Below are positions 54,242-63,444 of a stretch of DNA of 64,000 bases, one piece after another. The notes under the pieces are model-generated. The model saw only the letters and a program-made list of their open reading frames with translations, made no database searches and was not told the origin of the DNA. Source of the DNA: Roseovarius arcticus. GTDB taxonomy: Bacteria; Pseudomonadota; Alphaproteobacteria; Rhodobacterales; Rhodobacteraceae. Positions within the stretch are counted from its first letter, which is position 1, and every line of letters begins with the position of its first letter. The position numbers and the translations under genes are program-made. The stretch lies in NCBI RefSeq assembly GCF_006125015.1, contig NZ_SZZN01000001.1, positions 3,224,001-3,288,000 of the forward strand, in the 5' to 3' direction.

Positions 54242-55843
54242 ATGCAGAGTAACAGCACAGTTTCCGCGCCCATGCGGCACGCCCTGCCTGGGTTAAATGT
54301 TTCCGGATTGGCGCTGTTTTTGCTTTTGCTGGCTGGATCAGTGCCGATCTTCTGGATCGGGCTCGTTTCGCTGGGCGAGGCGTGGAGCACGCCGGAATAC
54401 AGTCACGGGCCGATCATACTGGTGGTGTCACTCTATCTTTTTCTGCGCGAGTTGCGACACGCACCCTTGCCTCGGCCGGATATAACTGACCGCTGGCCCG
54501 GCGTGGCCGTGATCGCACTGTCACTGGTGGTTGCCTTGCTGGGCAACCTTGCCCGCATTCCTGATATTGTTACCTATGCGATGATTATCTGGGTCGGCGG
54601 CGTCGTATTGACTGTCTTTGGCTGGGAACGTGGCCGCCAGCATCAGCTGCCAGTGCTGCATCTGGTGTTCATGCTGCCCCTGCCGCAATTTGTCTATTGG
54701 AAGCTGACGATCCTGCTGCAGTGGGTATCGTCGGAAATCGGCGTCTGGTTCGTCCAATTGGCCGGCGTTGCCGTGTTCATTGAAGGCAACATTATTGATC
54801 TCGGCGTATACAAGCTTCAGGTGGCCGAGGCCTGCTCAGGGCTCCAGTACCTGTTCCCGATCCTCAGCTTTTCCTACTTGTTTGCGATCCTTTATCGCGG
54901 GCCGATGTGGCACAAGGCGGTCCTGTTGTTGTCGGCAGCGCCGATAACGGTCCTGATGAATTCCTTCCGGATCGGCGTGATCGGCGTGTTGGTTGACCGG
55001 TACGGTATCGAACAGGCCGAAGGCTTCATGCATTTCTTTGAGGGCTGGGTGATTTTCGTGCTGTGCGTGGCCATCCTGTTTGGAGTGGCCATCGGATTAC
55101 AGCGACTGACGCGCGAGCCAAAGAGCCTGGCAGAAGTAATCGACCTCGATTTTCAGGGCTTTGGCCATATTGGTGGGCGTGTCTTTGGAATTCTGCCTGC
55201 GCGGGCGCTCGCTGCCGCAGCGCTGCTGACCGTCGCGGTCTCGGCAGTCTGGGTGCTGAAAGCAAGTCCTGAGGTCGAGCGCGTTGAACGCGATCCCTTC
55301 GCGATTTTCCCGCGCCAAATCGGCGAATGGTCGGGATCGACCGCCCGGCTAGACCCGCAAGTGGAGCGCACGCTGGGCGCGAGCGACTACCTCAACGCCA
55401 GTTTCATCAACACCGGGTCTGGCGATGTCGTGAACATCTTTGTCGCTTTCTATGACAAGCAAACCGACGGTGACGGCATCCATTCGCCCGAAGTGTGCCT
55501 GCCCGTCGGAGGCTGGGAGATTTTCCGCCTAGAGCCATATACCCTTACCCCCGGCGACACGCCCTACGGCAGGTTCACAGTGAACCGGGCGATCATCCAG
55601 AAAGAGCTGTCCAAGCAGCTGGTCTACTACTGGTTTGAGCAACGCGGCAAACGCATGGTCAATGACTTTCGCGCGAAGCTGAGCGTCGTCGTCGACGGCT
55701 TCACCATGGGACGCACCGACGGCGCGCTTGTGCGTTTCGTTACTCCGATTTTACCGGGTGAAACCGACGCGGATGCCGACGCAAGGCTCCAAGGCTTCAT
55801 GGATGATGCACTGGATCGTCTACCCCGTTTCGTCCCGGAGTAG
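54242..55843 (+). CDS. xrtD: Exosortase fused to EpsI domain (XrtD, VPLPA-CTERM type)
   Basis: This 533-residue protein has an N-terminal multi-helix membrane domain (about residues 20-320) with the exosortase active-site triad: Cys198 in EACSGLQYL, Arg243 in NSFRIGV and His264 in MHFFEGW. A periplasmic EpsI domain follows (about 340-530) with the characteristic block [20 protein letters not shown]. This two-domain layout matches exosortase D, which cuts VPLPA-CTERM proteins; a cognate substrate is at 43222-43761. A TTG 21 codons upstream is an alternative start. It ends the plus-strand arm, and a convergent GT4 gene lies 6 bases after it. Substrate matching is inferred. Confidence 0.9.
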   Translation: MQSNSTVSAPMRHALPGLNVSGLALFLLLLAGSVPIFWIGLVSLGEAWSTPEYSHGPIILVVSLYLFLRELRHAPLPRPDITDRWPGVAVIALSLVVALLGNLARIPDIVTYAMIIWVGGVVLTVFGWERGRQHQLPVLHLVFMLPLPQFVYWKLTILLQWVSSEIGVWFVQLAGVAVFIEGNIIDLGVYKLQVAEACSGLQYLFPILSFSYLFAILYRGPMWHKAVLLLSAAPITVLMNSFRIGVIGVLVDRYGIEQAEGFMHFFEGWVIFVLCVAILFGVAIGLQRLTREPKSLAEVIDLDFQGFGHIGGRVFGILPARALAAAALLTVAVSAVWVLKASPEVERVERDPFAIFPRQIGEWSGSTARLDPQVERTLGASDYLNASFINTGSGDVVNIFVAFYDKQTDGDGIHSPEVCLPVGGWEIFRLEPYTLTPGDTPYGRFTVNRAIIQKELSKQLVYYWFEQRGKRMVNDFRAKLSVVVDGFTMGRTDGALVRFVTPILPGETDADADARLQGFMDDALDRLPRFVPE

Positions 55844-55849
55844 AGCTTT

Positions 55850-57115
55850 TCAACCCTTCCAGGCCTTTTGGTAGGCTGCGATCAGCGCTGGCACCTGATA
55901 GGGCCACGCCATCTCAGCCTCGACCCGCTCAAGTCCATAGCGCCCCATCTGGGCGCGGCGGGCGTCGTCCGCCAGCAACTCGGCTATTTTCTCGGCCATA
56001 TCCACCGGATCGTTAGGGCGGGCGTAAAGCGATGCATCCTGCGCCGAATATCGCCCTTCGGTCACGTCGAACTGCACGATAGGCTTTTCAAACGCCATGT
56101 ATTCCAAGATTTTGTTCATGGTGGATTTGTCATTCATCTCGTTCACCCGGTCCGGGTTCACGCAAACATCTGCTGTCGACAAAATCTCAAAGAGCTCATC
56201 ATCTGGCGCGCGCCCGGCAAAGGTGACGAACTCGGCCAGCCCCATTTCTTCGGACTGCTCTTGCAATTTTTTGAGGCTTGGTCCGCCGCCCACGAGGCAG
56301 AACTGGATATCGTCGCGCCCCATGGTCCCGACCAAATGCGCGACCGAGTCCAGCAACAGATCAATCCCCTCCTGATCCCCCATGACGCCGACATATCCCA
56401 CCATGTAGCGCCGCCCGCGCCGCCACGCCGGATTTTCTGGCATGCGTTTCAGCCGCGACAGATCAGGCCCCGAGCGTACGATAAACACGTTCTCGGGCGC
56501 CATGCCGCCGCGCTCGATGGCGATCTTGCGATAGCTTTCGTTGGTCGCGATGGACACCCGCGCCGATGCGAAAGTCAGGCGTTCGAACGTGCGCATCAGC
56601 TTCCAGAAAAATCCGCGCTTGCCGAATTTGGCCTCATATAGCTCAGGGTTGATATCGTGATGGTCGAACAGATACCGCACACCCAACAGCTTGAAGGGCA
56701 GCGCCACGAGAAAGATCAGGTCGGGCGGGTTGCAGCCGTGGATGACGTGAAAGCCGCGCGTCATCTTGATCCGCAGCGCCAGCCAACTCTCCCAAAAAAG
56801 CGCGGCACCATATTCCAGCAAGTACCCCATCGCCCCGCTGGCATCCAGCGGCAGCGGATGGCGATAGACGCGAATGCCGTCCTCCTCCCAGAGGCGTTCC
56901 TCATGCCCCTTGCCGGTGGGACAGATGATTGAAACTACCGCCCCTGCCGCCGCGAGGGTGCGTGCCTCCATCCAGACGCGCCGGTCAAAGGGGACTGGCA
57001 GGTTTTCAACCACGATCAGCGTCTTCAGCCCTGCCAAAGGCTGCGTCTGGCGCAATTCATCCAGTGTGACCGCCTGTGCGGGCCCGGCGTCTGCGCCCCG
57101 TTCAATCATATTCAT
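55850..57115 (-). CDS. Family 4 glycosyltransferase
   Basis: This protein has about 421 residues from the ATG at 57115 (or 419 from the ATG at 57109) and a GT-B fold. The donor-site region is VGYVGVMGDQEGIDLLLDSVAHL and FAGRAPDDELFEILSTADVCVNPD, with the acceptor-side block NLPVPFDRRVWMEARTLAAAG. Its start overlaps the stop of the upstream dehydrogenase gene by 8-14 bases, so the two are cotranscribed. The donor is unknown, but coupling to a GDP-mannose dehydrogenase suggests a mannuronate- or mannose-derived sugar. Confidence 0.9.
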   Translation of the reverse strand: MNMIERGADAGPAQAVTLDELRQTQPLAGLKTLIVVENLPVPFDRRVWMEARTLAAAGAVVSIICPTGKGHEERLWEEDGIRVYRHPLPLDASGAMGYLLEYGAALFWESWLALRIKMTRGFHVIHGCNPPDLIFLVALPFKLLGVRYLFDHHDINPELYEAKFGKRGFFWKLMRTFERLTFASARVSIATNESYRKIAIERGGMAPENVFIVRSGPDLSRLKRMPENPAWRRGRRYMVGYVGVMGDQEGIDLLLDSVAHLVGTMGRDDIQFCLVGGGPSLKKLQEQSEEMGLAEFVTFAGRAPDDELFEILSTADVCVNPDRVNEMNDKSTMNKILEYMAFEKPIVQFDVTEGRYSAQDASLYARPNDPVDMAEKIAELLADDARRAQMGRYGLERVEAEMAWPYQVPALIAAYQKAWKG

Positions 57116-58364
57116 ACGTACGCAAAACTTCGGCTTCGCCCAAATCCAGCCCTTTAATAATCGAGTTTGATGCGACCACCAGATCCCACGGCCCCGCTTC
57201 AGCGGTGGCTTTATCCACCAGCAGTTCCCCGACGTTTGGCAGGAAGGCAAAGATGTAACCAAGGTTCTGACCGCGCAGGTCCTCCGGCTTGATCGCGGGA
57301 TCATAGACTGACAGCTGGTAGCCGCCCTGCAACAGCCGCCGGGCGATGTCTACATTCGGACTTTCGCGCAAATCGTCGGTTTGAGCCTTGAAGGCCAGTC
57401 CGACCATCAGAACTCTGCCGCCCTTTGGCAGTTTCGCAATGATGTCCTGCGCTTGATAGGTCTTGTGGGCCTCATTGCTCTGCACAAGGCTGTCGATCAG
57501 ATGTGTATATGCGCCGATCTCACTTGCCATATGCTGGAGTGCACGCACGTCCTTGGGCAGACACGACCCGCCAAAGGCGCCGCCGGGGCGGGTATAATAA
57601 GCTGAAATGTTGAGCTTGGTGTCGGATACAAAAATCTCGTGCACCTTCTTGGCCGAAATGCCCATCCGGTGACACACCCTGCCCATCTCGTTGGCAAAGA
57701 CTATTTTGGCGGCGTGCCAGCTGTTGTCGACAAACTTGGTGATCTCGGCCTCCTCGTAGCCGGTATTAAACACTGGCGCGTCTAGGCCCTCATTCAGCTT
57801 GTCCATCACCTTTGATCGCTTGCCATCGCGGGTGCCGATCACGATCTTTGGCGGTGCAAAGAAGTCGTTAACCGCGCTTCCCTCGCGCAGAAATTCGGGG
57901 TCATAGACGATCTCGACCGCCGCATCGGTCTGCGCGCCCAGACGAGACTGGAAAATCGGCTCGACAAGCTGCCTGACCGTGCCGGGCCGAAAGGTCGAAC
58001 GATACGTGACAGTCAGCGGCTCTGTCCGGCCAGTCCCGAGGCAATCTGCAATTTGCTCGGTGACTTTGGCGATATAGCCCATGTCGTGAGAGCCGTCGAT
58101 CGAGCTGGGCGTGCCGACGCAAACGATCGCAAGATCGACATCCACCAAGTCTGAAATTTCGGTTTGCGCCCGGATCAAACCCTTTTCAAGCGCGGTCGTC
58201 AAAAGCGCGTCGACCTGCGGCTCTTTGATCGGGGAGTGGCCCGAATTAATTTCATTCACCTTGTCGGCATTGACGTCAATGCCAATAACCTCATGGCCTT
58301 CGCGAGCAAGGCAACATGCCGCCGTAAAACCCACGTACCCAAGCCCGTATATAACTATTTTCAT
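57102..58364 (-). CDS. Nucleotide-sugar dehydrogenase, GDP-mannose 6-dehydrogenase (AlgD-like)
   Basis: This 420-residue NAD-dependent enzyme has the Rossmann motif YGLGYVGFTAACCLA and the catalytic Cys268 in GGSCLPKDVRAL. Cys268 is the same number as the nucleophile of Pseudomonas AlgD, from memory. The Lys/Asn pair is in FVDNSWHAAKIVFANE. It would oxidise GDP-mannose to GDP-mannuronate, though UDP-glucose dehydrogenases share the fold. The mannose-type assignment rests on overall similarity. It is read divergently from the flippase at 58680 and followed by an overlapping GT4. Confidence 0.85.
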   Translation of the reverse strand: MKIVIYGLGYVGFTAACCLAREGHEVIGIDVNADKVNEINSGHSPIKEPQVDALLTTALEKGLIRAQTEISDLVDVDLAIVCVGTPSSIDGSHDMGYIAKVTEQIADCLGTGRTEPLTVTYRSTFRPGTVRQLVEPIFQSRLGAQTDAAVEIVYDPEFLREGSAVNDFFAPPKIVIGTRDGKRSKVMDKLNEGLDAPVFNTGYEEAEITKFVDNSWHAAKIVFANEMGRVCHRMGISAKKVHEIFVSDTKLNISAYYTRPGGAFGGSCLPKDVRALQHMASEIGAYTHLIDSLVQSNEAHKTYQAQDIIAKLPKGGRVLMVGLAFKAQTDDLRESPNVDIARRLLQGGYQLSVYDPAIKPEDLRGQNLGYIFAFLPNVGELLVDKATAEAGPWDLVVASNSIIKGLDLGEAEVLRTYEYD

Positions 58365-58679
58365 TTCGTCACGTCACATTGTGGATCGGCGTATTTCCAC
58401 CGAAATTAATGCAACCTACGCGGTACTCGTCATCCTTACGCATATAGAAACCAGTTCCTTAGACCATTTCTAGCTTAACCGTCAAAGTGTGCGGAACATT
58501 CCGGCACTGAAAGTAGTTGGTGTGCTTTGAAAGCTAAACAGATAAATTACTCGTTAAGATTAGCAGCGGGCCATGCCTATTGCTAGCGTGTCGATTCTCA
58601 GGGTAATAGTTTGGAGTGTACAAGATGGGAAGCAAACTGTGCTGATTGAAACCTTTTCCTCTATTCGGAAAGACCGTAC
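58365..58679. promoter_or_regulatory. 315-base divergent intergenic region
   Basis: This gap between the divergent dehydrogenase and flippase genes is AT-rich relative to its surroundings. It must hold promoters for both. No gene, strong hairpin or repeat is visible in it. Confidence 0.5.
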
Positions 58680-60197
58680 GTGAAGCGCACCCCAAAGCTC
58701 GATCCCACACCAAGCAAATTCAGTCGAAGCTCGTCGCTCGCCCTAGGGGCGGTGACACTTCTTGCCTCCGGCGTTTTTCGCCAGGGGCTTGGCGTCGTCA
58801 CTTTGGCCGTCACCGCGCGAATGCTGCGGCCCGAGGATTTCGGCATCATTGCGTACTTCCTGATTTTTGTGGCCCTGTTGGAAATGATCCAGCGACAGAT
58901 TTCGATGGTTTTGATCCGTCTCGATGCAGTCTCAAACGAGCATATTCAGACAGTCTTCACGTTGCAGGTCCTTTTCGGGGTGCTCGCCGCTGGTCTTATC
59001 TGGGCGTCAGCGCCGGTGATGGCGCTCTTCGGCATCCCCGAACTTGTCGAAATCCTTCCGGCCGTATCGGCTATCTCGCTACTGATCGCCCTGCGAAACC
59101 CGCGATTTCTTCTCTATGAGCGAGGCCTGAGGTTTTCGCTCGCAGCGGCGGAAGAGACACTAAACCGTATGGTGTATGCGGCGGTAGCCATATATCTGGC
59201 TTGGCTGTGGCGGGATTTCTGGGCGATCGTCGTTGCCACCTTCGCGGGGATTGCGATGCGAAACCTCTGGACATTCATAACCGCGCCGATGACGCCCAAG
59301 CTGTCTCTTTCACGGTGGCGCGACAGCCTTGCCTTCTCGTCTTGGGCGATCGGCGCTCAGCTCTCGCAGTTTTTCGCCAACAGCGTCCCGCAGATATTGA
59401 TCGGCGCCGCGCTGGGGCTGGCTGATGCTGGCATTTTTCGTGTCGGCAGCCGTATTATCGACACTATGACGACGCAGCTCTTCGCGCCTCTGCAGCGGGT
59501 GATCTATCCTGGCCTCGCGGATCTGGCGCGCTCCAGTGATCGCAAGAAAGAGGCTTTCATCACTCTCAACGCACTTTTGCTGACCATCGTATTGCCCCTC
59601 AGTATCGGAAGTGCCCTGATTGCTGAGGACGCCATCCTTTTCGGCTTGGGCTTCAAATGGATCGCGGCAGCACAGGTGATCTGGGTATTAGCTCCATTTA
59701 AGGCCTTGGAAACCCTGCAGGCGAATGTGCGTGCGGCCAGCTATATCGAAGGCTCGACCCAGTCTCTTTTCATGCGCAATGCGCTGCTTTTAGTGCTGGT
59801 CTGCCTGTTCATGTGGGTTGGAACCCAGTTCGGCTTTAATGGTGCCCTAGCCGCCGTTGCACTATCGAGCTTCGCCGCGCTGGTCATCACGCTGATCCTT
59901 GCCAAAGCATTCGGGAATGGCGGCTTATTCGAGCCTCTCACGGTCGCCTGGCGTAGCTTTGCCGCCTGCGCGCTGATGGTGGCGGCCGTGATCGCTGCAG
60001 ATCAAATAATGCGGTCGGGGGAAGATGTGCCACGCCTCCTTGTCATCGTCTCGGCGAAGGTAGGGGTGGGGGCCGTCGTCTACACGACCACGCATATTGC
60101 CCTGTGGCGCTGGACCGGGCGACCCGAGGGATTGGAAACGCTGCTCCTTTCGCTGACGTCCCGCTTGCGTGGTCGGTGGGCGCGCAAGCGGCCATGA
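58680..60197 (+). CDS. Lipopolysaccharide/oligosaccharide flippase (Wzx-like)
   Basis: This 505-residue membrane protein has 12-14 hydrophobic helices. Its N-terminal half has VTARMLRPEDFGIIAYFLIFVALLEM and, later, the segment IDTMTTQLFAPLQRVIYPGLADLARSSDRKKEAF, typical of the polysaccharide-export flippase family. The start is GTG with GGAAAG upstream. It is distinct from the flippase at 41495-42934, so the region may export two different lipid-linked units or have had a duplication and change of role. Confidence 0.85.
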   Translation: MKRTPKLDPTPSKFSRSSSLALGAVTLLASGVFRQGLGVVTLAVTARMLRPEDFGIIAYFLIFVALLEMIQRQISMVLIRLDAVSNEHIQTVFTLQVLFGVLAAGLIWASAPVMALFGIPELVEILPAVSAISLLIALRNPRFLLYERGLRFSLAAAEETLNRMVYAAVAIYLAWLWRDFWAIVVATFAGIAMRNLWTFITAPMTPKLSLSRWRDSLAFSSWAIGAQLSQFFANSVPQILIGAALGLADAGIFRVGSRIIDTMTTQLFAPLQRVIYPGLADLARSSDRKKEAFITLNALLLTIVLPLSIGSALIAEDAILFGLGFKWIAAAQVIWVLAPFKALETLQANVRAASYIEGSTQSLFMRNALLLVLVCLFMWVGTQFGFNGALAAVALSSFAALVITLILAKAFGNGGLFEPLTVAWRSFAACALMVAAVIAADQIMRSGEDVPRLLVIVSAKVGVGAVVYTTTHIALWRWTGRPEGLETLLLSLTSRLRGRWARKRP

Positions 60198-60367
60198 AGC
60201 TGAGTCCCTGAAGCGGTCTGGAAACTACTGTCTCGATGGAGGAAAGACCAGTCATGCACTATCCTCTGATCGGAATTACTCCAGTTGCTGTGATCCCCGA
60301 AAACGCCCTCGTTTTTGGTTAGAGTTTTCCGTTAGATTTTCCTTGGCTGGGAGAGGAGCGGAAGGGC

Positions 60368-60634
60368 ATGAAGGCATCGAAGTTCACGGACGTGCAGAAG
60401 GCGTTCATCATCAAGCAGGGCGAACAGGGCACGACGGCTGCTGAGATCTGCCGCAAGGCGGGGGTCAGCTCGGCGACATACTTCAATTGGAAGAAGAATT
60501 ACGCAGGCCTGCTGCCAACGGACATGAAGCGGCTGCGCGAGCTGGAGGACGAGAATTCTCGGCGAAAGAAGATCGTGGCTGATTTGGCCTTGGACAAGGA
60601 AATGCTTCAGGACGTGTTGAAGCGAAAGCTCTAA
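60368..60634 (+). CDS. IS3-family transposase OrfA
   Basis: This 88-residue DNA-binding subunit has a helix-turn-helix (EICRKAGVSSATYFNWKKNYAG) and a following leucine-zipper-like helix (LRELEDENSRRKKIVADLALDKEML). It matches OrfA of IS3/IS407-type elements, which bind the terminal repeats. The frame is intact, but the partner orfB is broken, so transposition is not expected. Confidence 0.88.
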   Translation: MKASKFTDVQKAFIIKQGEQGTTAAEICRKAGVSSATYFNWKKNYAGLLPTDMKRLRELEDENSRRKKIVADLALDKEMLQDVLKRKL

Positions 60635-61181
60635 GGCCTGCTCGGGAAACGAACGCTGGTTGACGAGATCAGAACCGATTGGCGGGTGTCGATCCGGCGG
60701 GCTTGCGCGCTGATCCGGTTCGACCCTCGGACCTATCGGTACAGGTTCCGCTGACCCGATCAGGCCGCGATAGAACAGTGGATCAAAGAGATTTGTCAGA
60801 CGCGGGTACGATTTGGATATCGCCGTGTGCATGTCCTGCTGCGGCGTGAGGGCTGGGACATCAACGCCAAGAAGACCTATAGGATTTACAAGGAGTTGGA
60901 TATGCAGCTGCGCAACAAGACGCCCAAGCGGCGCGTGAAAGCCAAGCTGCGCGAGGATCGTAAGGACGCGGTTTATCCCAATGATGTCTGGGCGATGGAC
61001 TTCGTGCATGACCAGCTGGCGACGGGGCGAAAGATCCGCATTCTGACAGTGGTCGACATCTTCTCACGCTACGTCCCTGTTCTGGATGCCAGGTTTAGCT
61101 AAAAGGGTGAGAACGTCGTTTCCACACTGGACCGAGTGTGCCGTCAGATCGGCTACCCGAAAACCATTCGGGTCGACAACG

Positions 61182-62024
61182 TCCTATGCGCGGAATAACT
61201 GGCTGATTTGGCATCAGGTCATTGTCGTATCGAGGTGCCTCGACACGTTCAGAAAATGCCTCAGTTTGGCGATTTGGTCAACGACAGTCTCTCCCATAAC
61301 AAACACAGAGTACGCTTTTGCGGCTCTCACCGTCCTTAAGACGAGATCATCGGGTCGCTAACACAGAAGGCCTAAACATTATCTACGAGGTCAGATGTCT
61401 GCCTCCACGGCCCTTACAGAGAAAGGTCCTTCTGTGATCAATCACCCCTCAAAGAAGGGGCGATAGGGTTCTCCGTGCTTGATGATCCCGTGAACGGTTC
61501 GGGCCATTTTGGCGGCGATTGCGGAATACGCCTTGCGGCGCAAATGGGTGTTGTGGCGATCTTTGGCGATGTAGCGTTCGAACTTGTCCCGGAAGCTGTT
61601 AGTCCTCTGTAAAATGGCAACCTGTCAAGCCATCCAGAGGGTGCGGCGCAGGCGGGCATTCCCGTATTTTGACAACTTGGTTTGGCCACGGAAGGTGCCG
61701 GACTGGATTGTAGCAAGGTCCATTCCGCAGAACTTCAAGAACTGCCGGTGGTGTCCAAAGCGGCGCAAGTCGCCAGCTTCTGCCAGGATGGTCAGGGCGT
61801 TGATCGGGCCGATCCCAGATATTGATGTCAGCAACTGATAGTCAGGCAGATCTTTGAGAAGCGCGACGGCGCGATCTTCGATTTGATTGCGTTGCGCAAT
61901 GAGACTGCGGCCTTCCCCAAGAACCAAGCGGAACTGAGACCCGGCTATGACCACCTGCTGCGCTATTTGAGGGCTGCGCAGGTGGCCATAGCCTCTCAAT
62001 CAGCGTCATTCCGAATGTGTTATG
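61182..62024 (-). mobile_element. Internally deleted IS110/IS1111-like element inserted in orfB
   Basis: About 843 bases separate the two halves of orfB, which rejoin in frame without them. Both ends carry an imperfect inverted repeat: CGGAATAACTGGCTGATT near 61190-61208 and CGGAATGACGCTGATT (minus strand) near 61997-62014. The element contains the 3' part of an IS110-family transposase on the minus strand, but the N-terminal catalytic part is missing. Boundaries are deduced from the restored orfB frame. Confidence 0.75.
61442..61999 (-). pseudogene. IS110-family transposase, 3' remnant with an internal stop
   Basis: The frame encodes the C-terminal transposase domain: LTSISGIGPINALTILAEAG, the conserved FCGMDLATIQSG region, then KLSKYGNARLRRTLWMA. 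A TGA at 61625-61627 interrupts it, after which the same frame continues QVAILQRTNSFRDKFERYIAK to YRPFFEG and its stop at 61442. The N-terminal DEDD catalytic half is absent; an in-frame stop lies directly upstream of 61999. The gene is doubly dead. Confidence 0.85.
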
Positions 62025-62487
62025 GCAGCGAATTTATCTCGCGAGATATGGATCTGTGGGCCTATCAAAGGAACGTCACCCTCGACTTCTCACGCCCCGG
62101 CAAACCAACAGAGAACGCCTACATCTAGGCCTTCAATGGTACGTTCCGCGCCGAGTGTCTGAACGCTCATTGGTTCATGGGCCTTGAAGATACGGCCGAA
62201 AAGTTGGAGGCTTGGCGTGTAGACTACAACGAAGAACGACCGCACAGTGCAATAGGGAACAAAGTCCCGGCAGCGCTGATGAAATTACCGGACGCATCCA
62301 GCCCGTCTGTGTGATCAAAGTGCGGAAAATCTAGCCCCAACCGGGGACACTTTGGGTAGCACAGCAAACCTGAACGGAGCTAACTCATAAACGAGGACCC
62401 CCAGGGGAGCAGGTCTCTAGTCTTTCCGTGTTAACTATGTCTCTCGACAATGACATGCAAATGCAACGACGTTGTGAGAACTAGATA

Positions 62488-63444
62488 TCAGACCTCCATC
62501 CGTATGAAGGCAAGCTGGCCAGCAACTACTTGACGGAAATGGCGTGCTCGATCAAATGCCTCAGGGCGTCTCTGAATTAAGCTCATTAGGCTCCAGAACG
62601 ATGCCCGACTGAGGTTGAACAGAAGCAATATCAGCCAAGCACTGACGGCAGCTAGGCGCCCACCATGCTTTGCATGTAAACGCACCATAGCATCGGTGAG
62701 CAGAAGATCACGGCGATGGTTAAGCTTGGAGGCCGAAGCGCTGCCGTAATGTATGATTTCACCCACCGGCGCGAAGACCAACCGACAACCTGCCATGCGA
62801 ATCCGTCGACACCAGTCGGTCTCTTCGCCAAAAAAGAAAAAACTCTCATCGAGCGGACCTACCTGCTCCAACACCGTGTTGCGCACCATAAGATAGCAGC
62901 CTGTGATACTATCGACGTCGCGTTCGCTGTCACGCTGCCAATCCATCATCTGATAGCGGCCGAGGAAACGTGGCCAAGGCAGTTTGCACAGCCCGGAGGT
63001 TTGTAAAGTCAAATTGATCAGGCTGGGCCACATTGAACAGGTTCGTTGCATGGTGCGGTCGGGATTTAGAACCCGACATCCCATAGCACCCACATCTGGA
63101 TGGGAGTTAAGGTATCTTACGGAAGCGGCCAGCACGTCGCCCAAAACAATCGTGTCGGAATTGAGCATTAGGACATACCGCCCAATAGCAACTTCAAAAC
63201 CTTGATTATTAGCAGCGGCAAAGCCCCGATTTCGCAGGTTTCGGATAAGCAGAACTCCGGGAAATTCCCGCGCCACCATATCAGCCGATCCGTCTTCCGA
63301 TGCATTGTCAATAACGATAATTTGCATCCTTATCGCGCCACAGTTATTGAACACAGAATGGAGCACCTGGTGCAGCAGACTGACCGTATTCCAGTTGACT
63401 ATGACGACTGACAGTTCAGGCACAGCTCGTGAAGCATCGTTCAC
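62488..63444 (-). CDS. Family 2 glycosyltransferase (rhamnosyltransferase-like)
   Basis: This 318-residue GT-A enzyme begins VNDASRAVPELSVVIVNWN. It has the VIDNASEDGSADMV nucleotide-binding stretch, the metal-binding LMLNSDTIV, and the acceptor block FFFFGEETDWCRRIRMAG, as in rhamnosyl- or galactosyl-type transferases. The GTG at 63444 has a near-perfect AAAGGAGGAACC before it and overlaps the upstream GT4 stop (GTGA); a longer frame to 63516 is rejected. It is coupled to the GT4 gene at the window edge. The donor is unknown. Confidence 0.9.
   Translation of the reverse strand: MNDASRAVPELSVVIVNWNTVSLLHQVLHSVFNNCGAIRMQIIVIDNASEDGSADMVAREFPGVLLIRNLRNRGFAAANNQGFEVAIGRYVLMLNSDTIVLGDVLAASVRYLNSHPDVGAMGCRVLNPDRTMQRTCSMWPSLINLTLQTSGLCKLPWPRFLGRYQMMDWQRDSERDVDSITGCYLMVRNTVLEQVGPLDESFFFFGEETDWCRRIRMAGCRLVFAPVGEIIHYGSASASKLNHRRDLLLTDAMVRLHAKHGGRLAAVSAWLILLLFNLSRASFWSLMSLIQRRPEAFDRARHFRQVVAGQLAFIRMEV

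Larger units (their letters stand above)
60635..62314 (+). pseudogene. IS3-family transposase OrfB, disrupted
   Basis: In one frame the integrase reads LVDEIRTDWRVSIRRAC, then an internal TGA after RYRFR, then the rve-domain start NDVWAMDFVHDQLATGRK. A TAA interrupts after LDARFS. The protein continues to RQIGYPKTIRVDN at 61180, stops at the inserted element, and resumes in the same frame as SEFISRDMDLWAYQRNVTLDF at about 62027. A TAG follows after ENAYI. The ends of the interrupted Asn-Gly-Ser-Glu stretch rejoin exactly if 61182-62024 is removed. All three stops replace residues that are sense codons in relatives. Confidence 0.85.
60301..62350 (+). mobile_element. Degenerate IS3-family (IS407-group-like) element, interrupted by a second IS
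   Basis: The element has orfA followed by orfB in pieces. Imperfect terminal repeats appear at the left (GGTTAGAGTTTTCCG around 60318-60332) and the right (GGCTAGATTTTCCGC, read from the minus strand, around 62322-62336). Exact ends are uncertain by about 20 bases. Three nonsense codons in orfB and an 843-base insertion (61182-62024) show it is no longer active. It lies between EPS-region genes and may mark a site of past rearrangement. Confidence 0.75.

Noticed and set aside
60635..62314. IS3 OrfA-OrfB as an active transposase made by frameshifting
   Set aside because: orfB has three nonsense codons and an 843-base insertion, so no functional fusion can be made.
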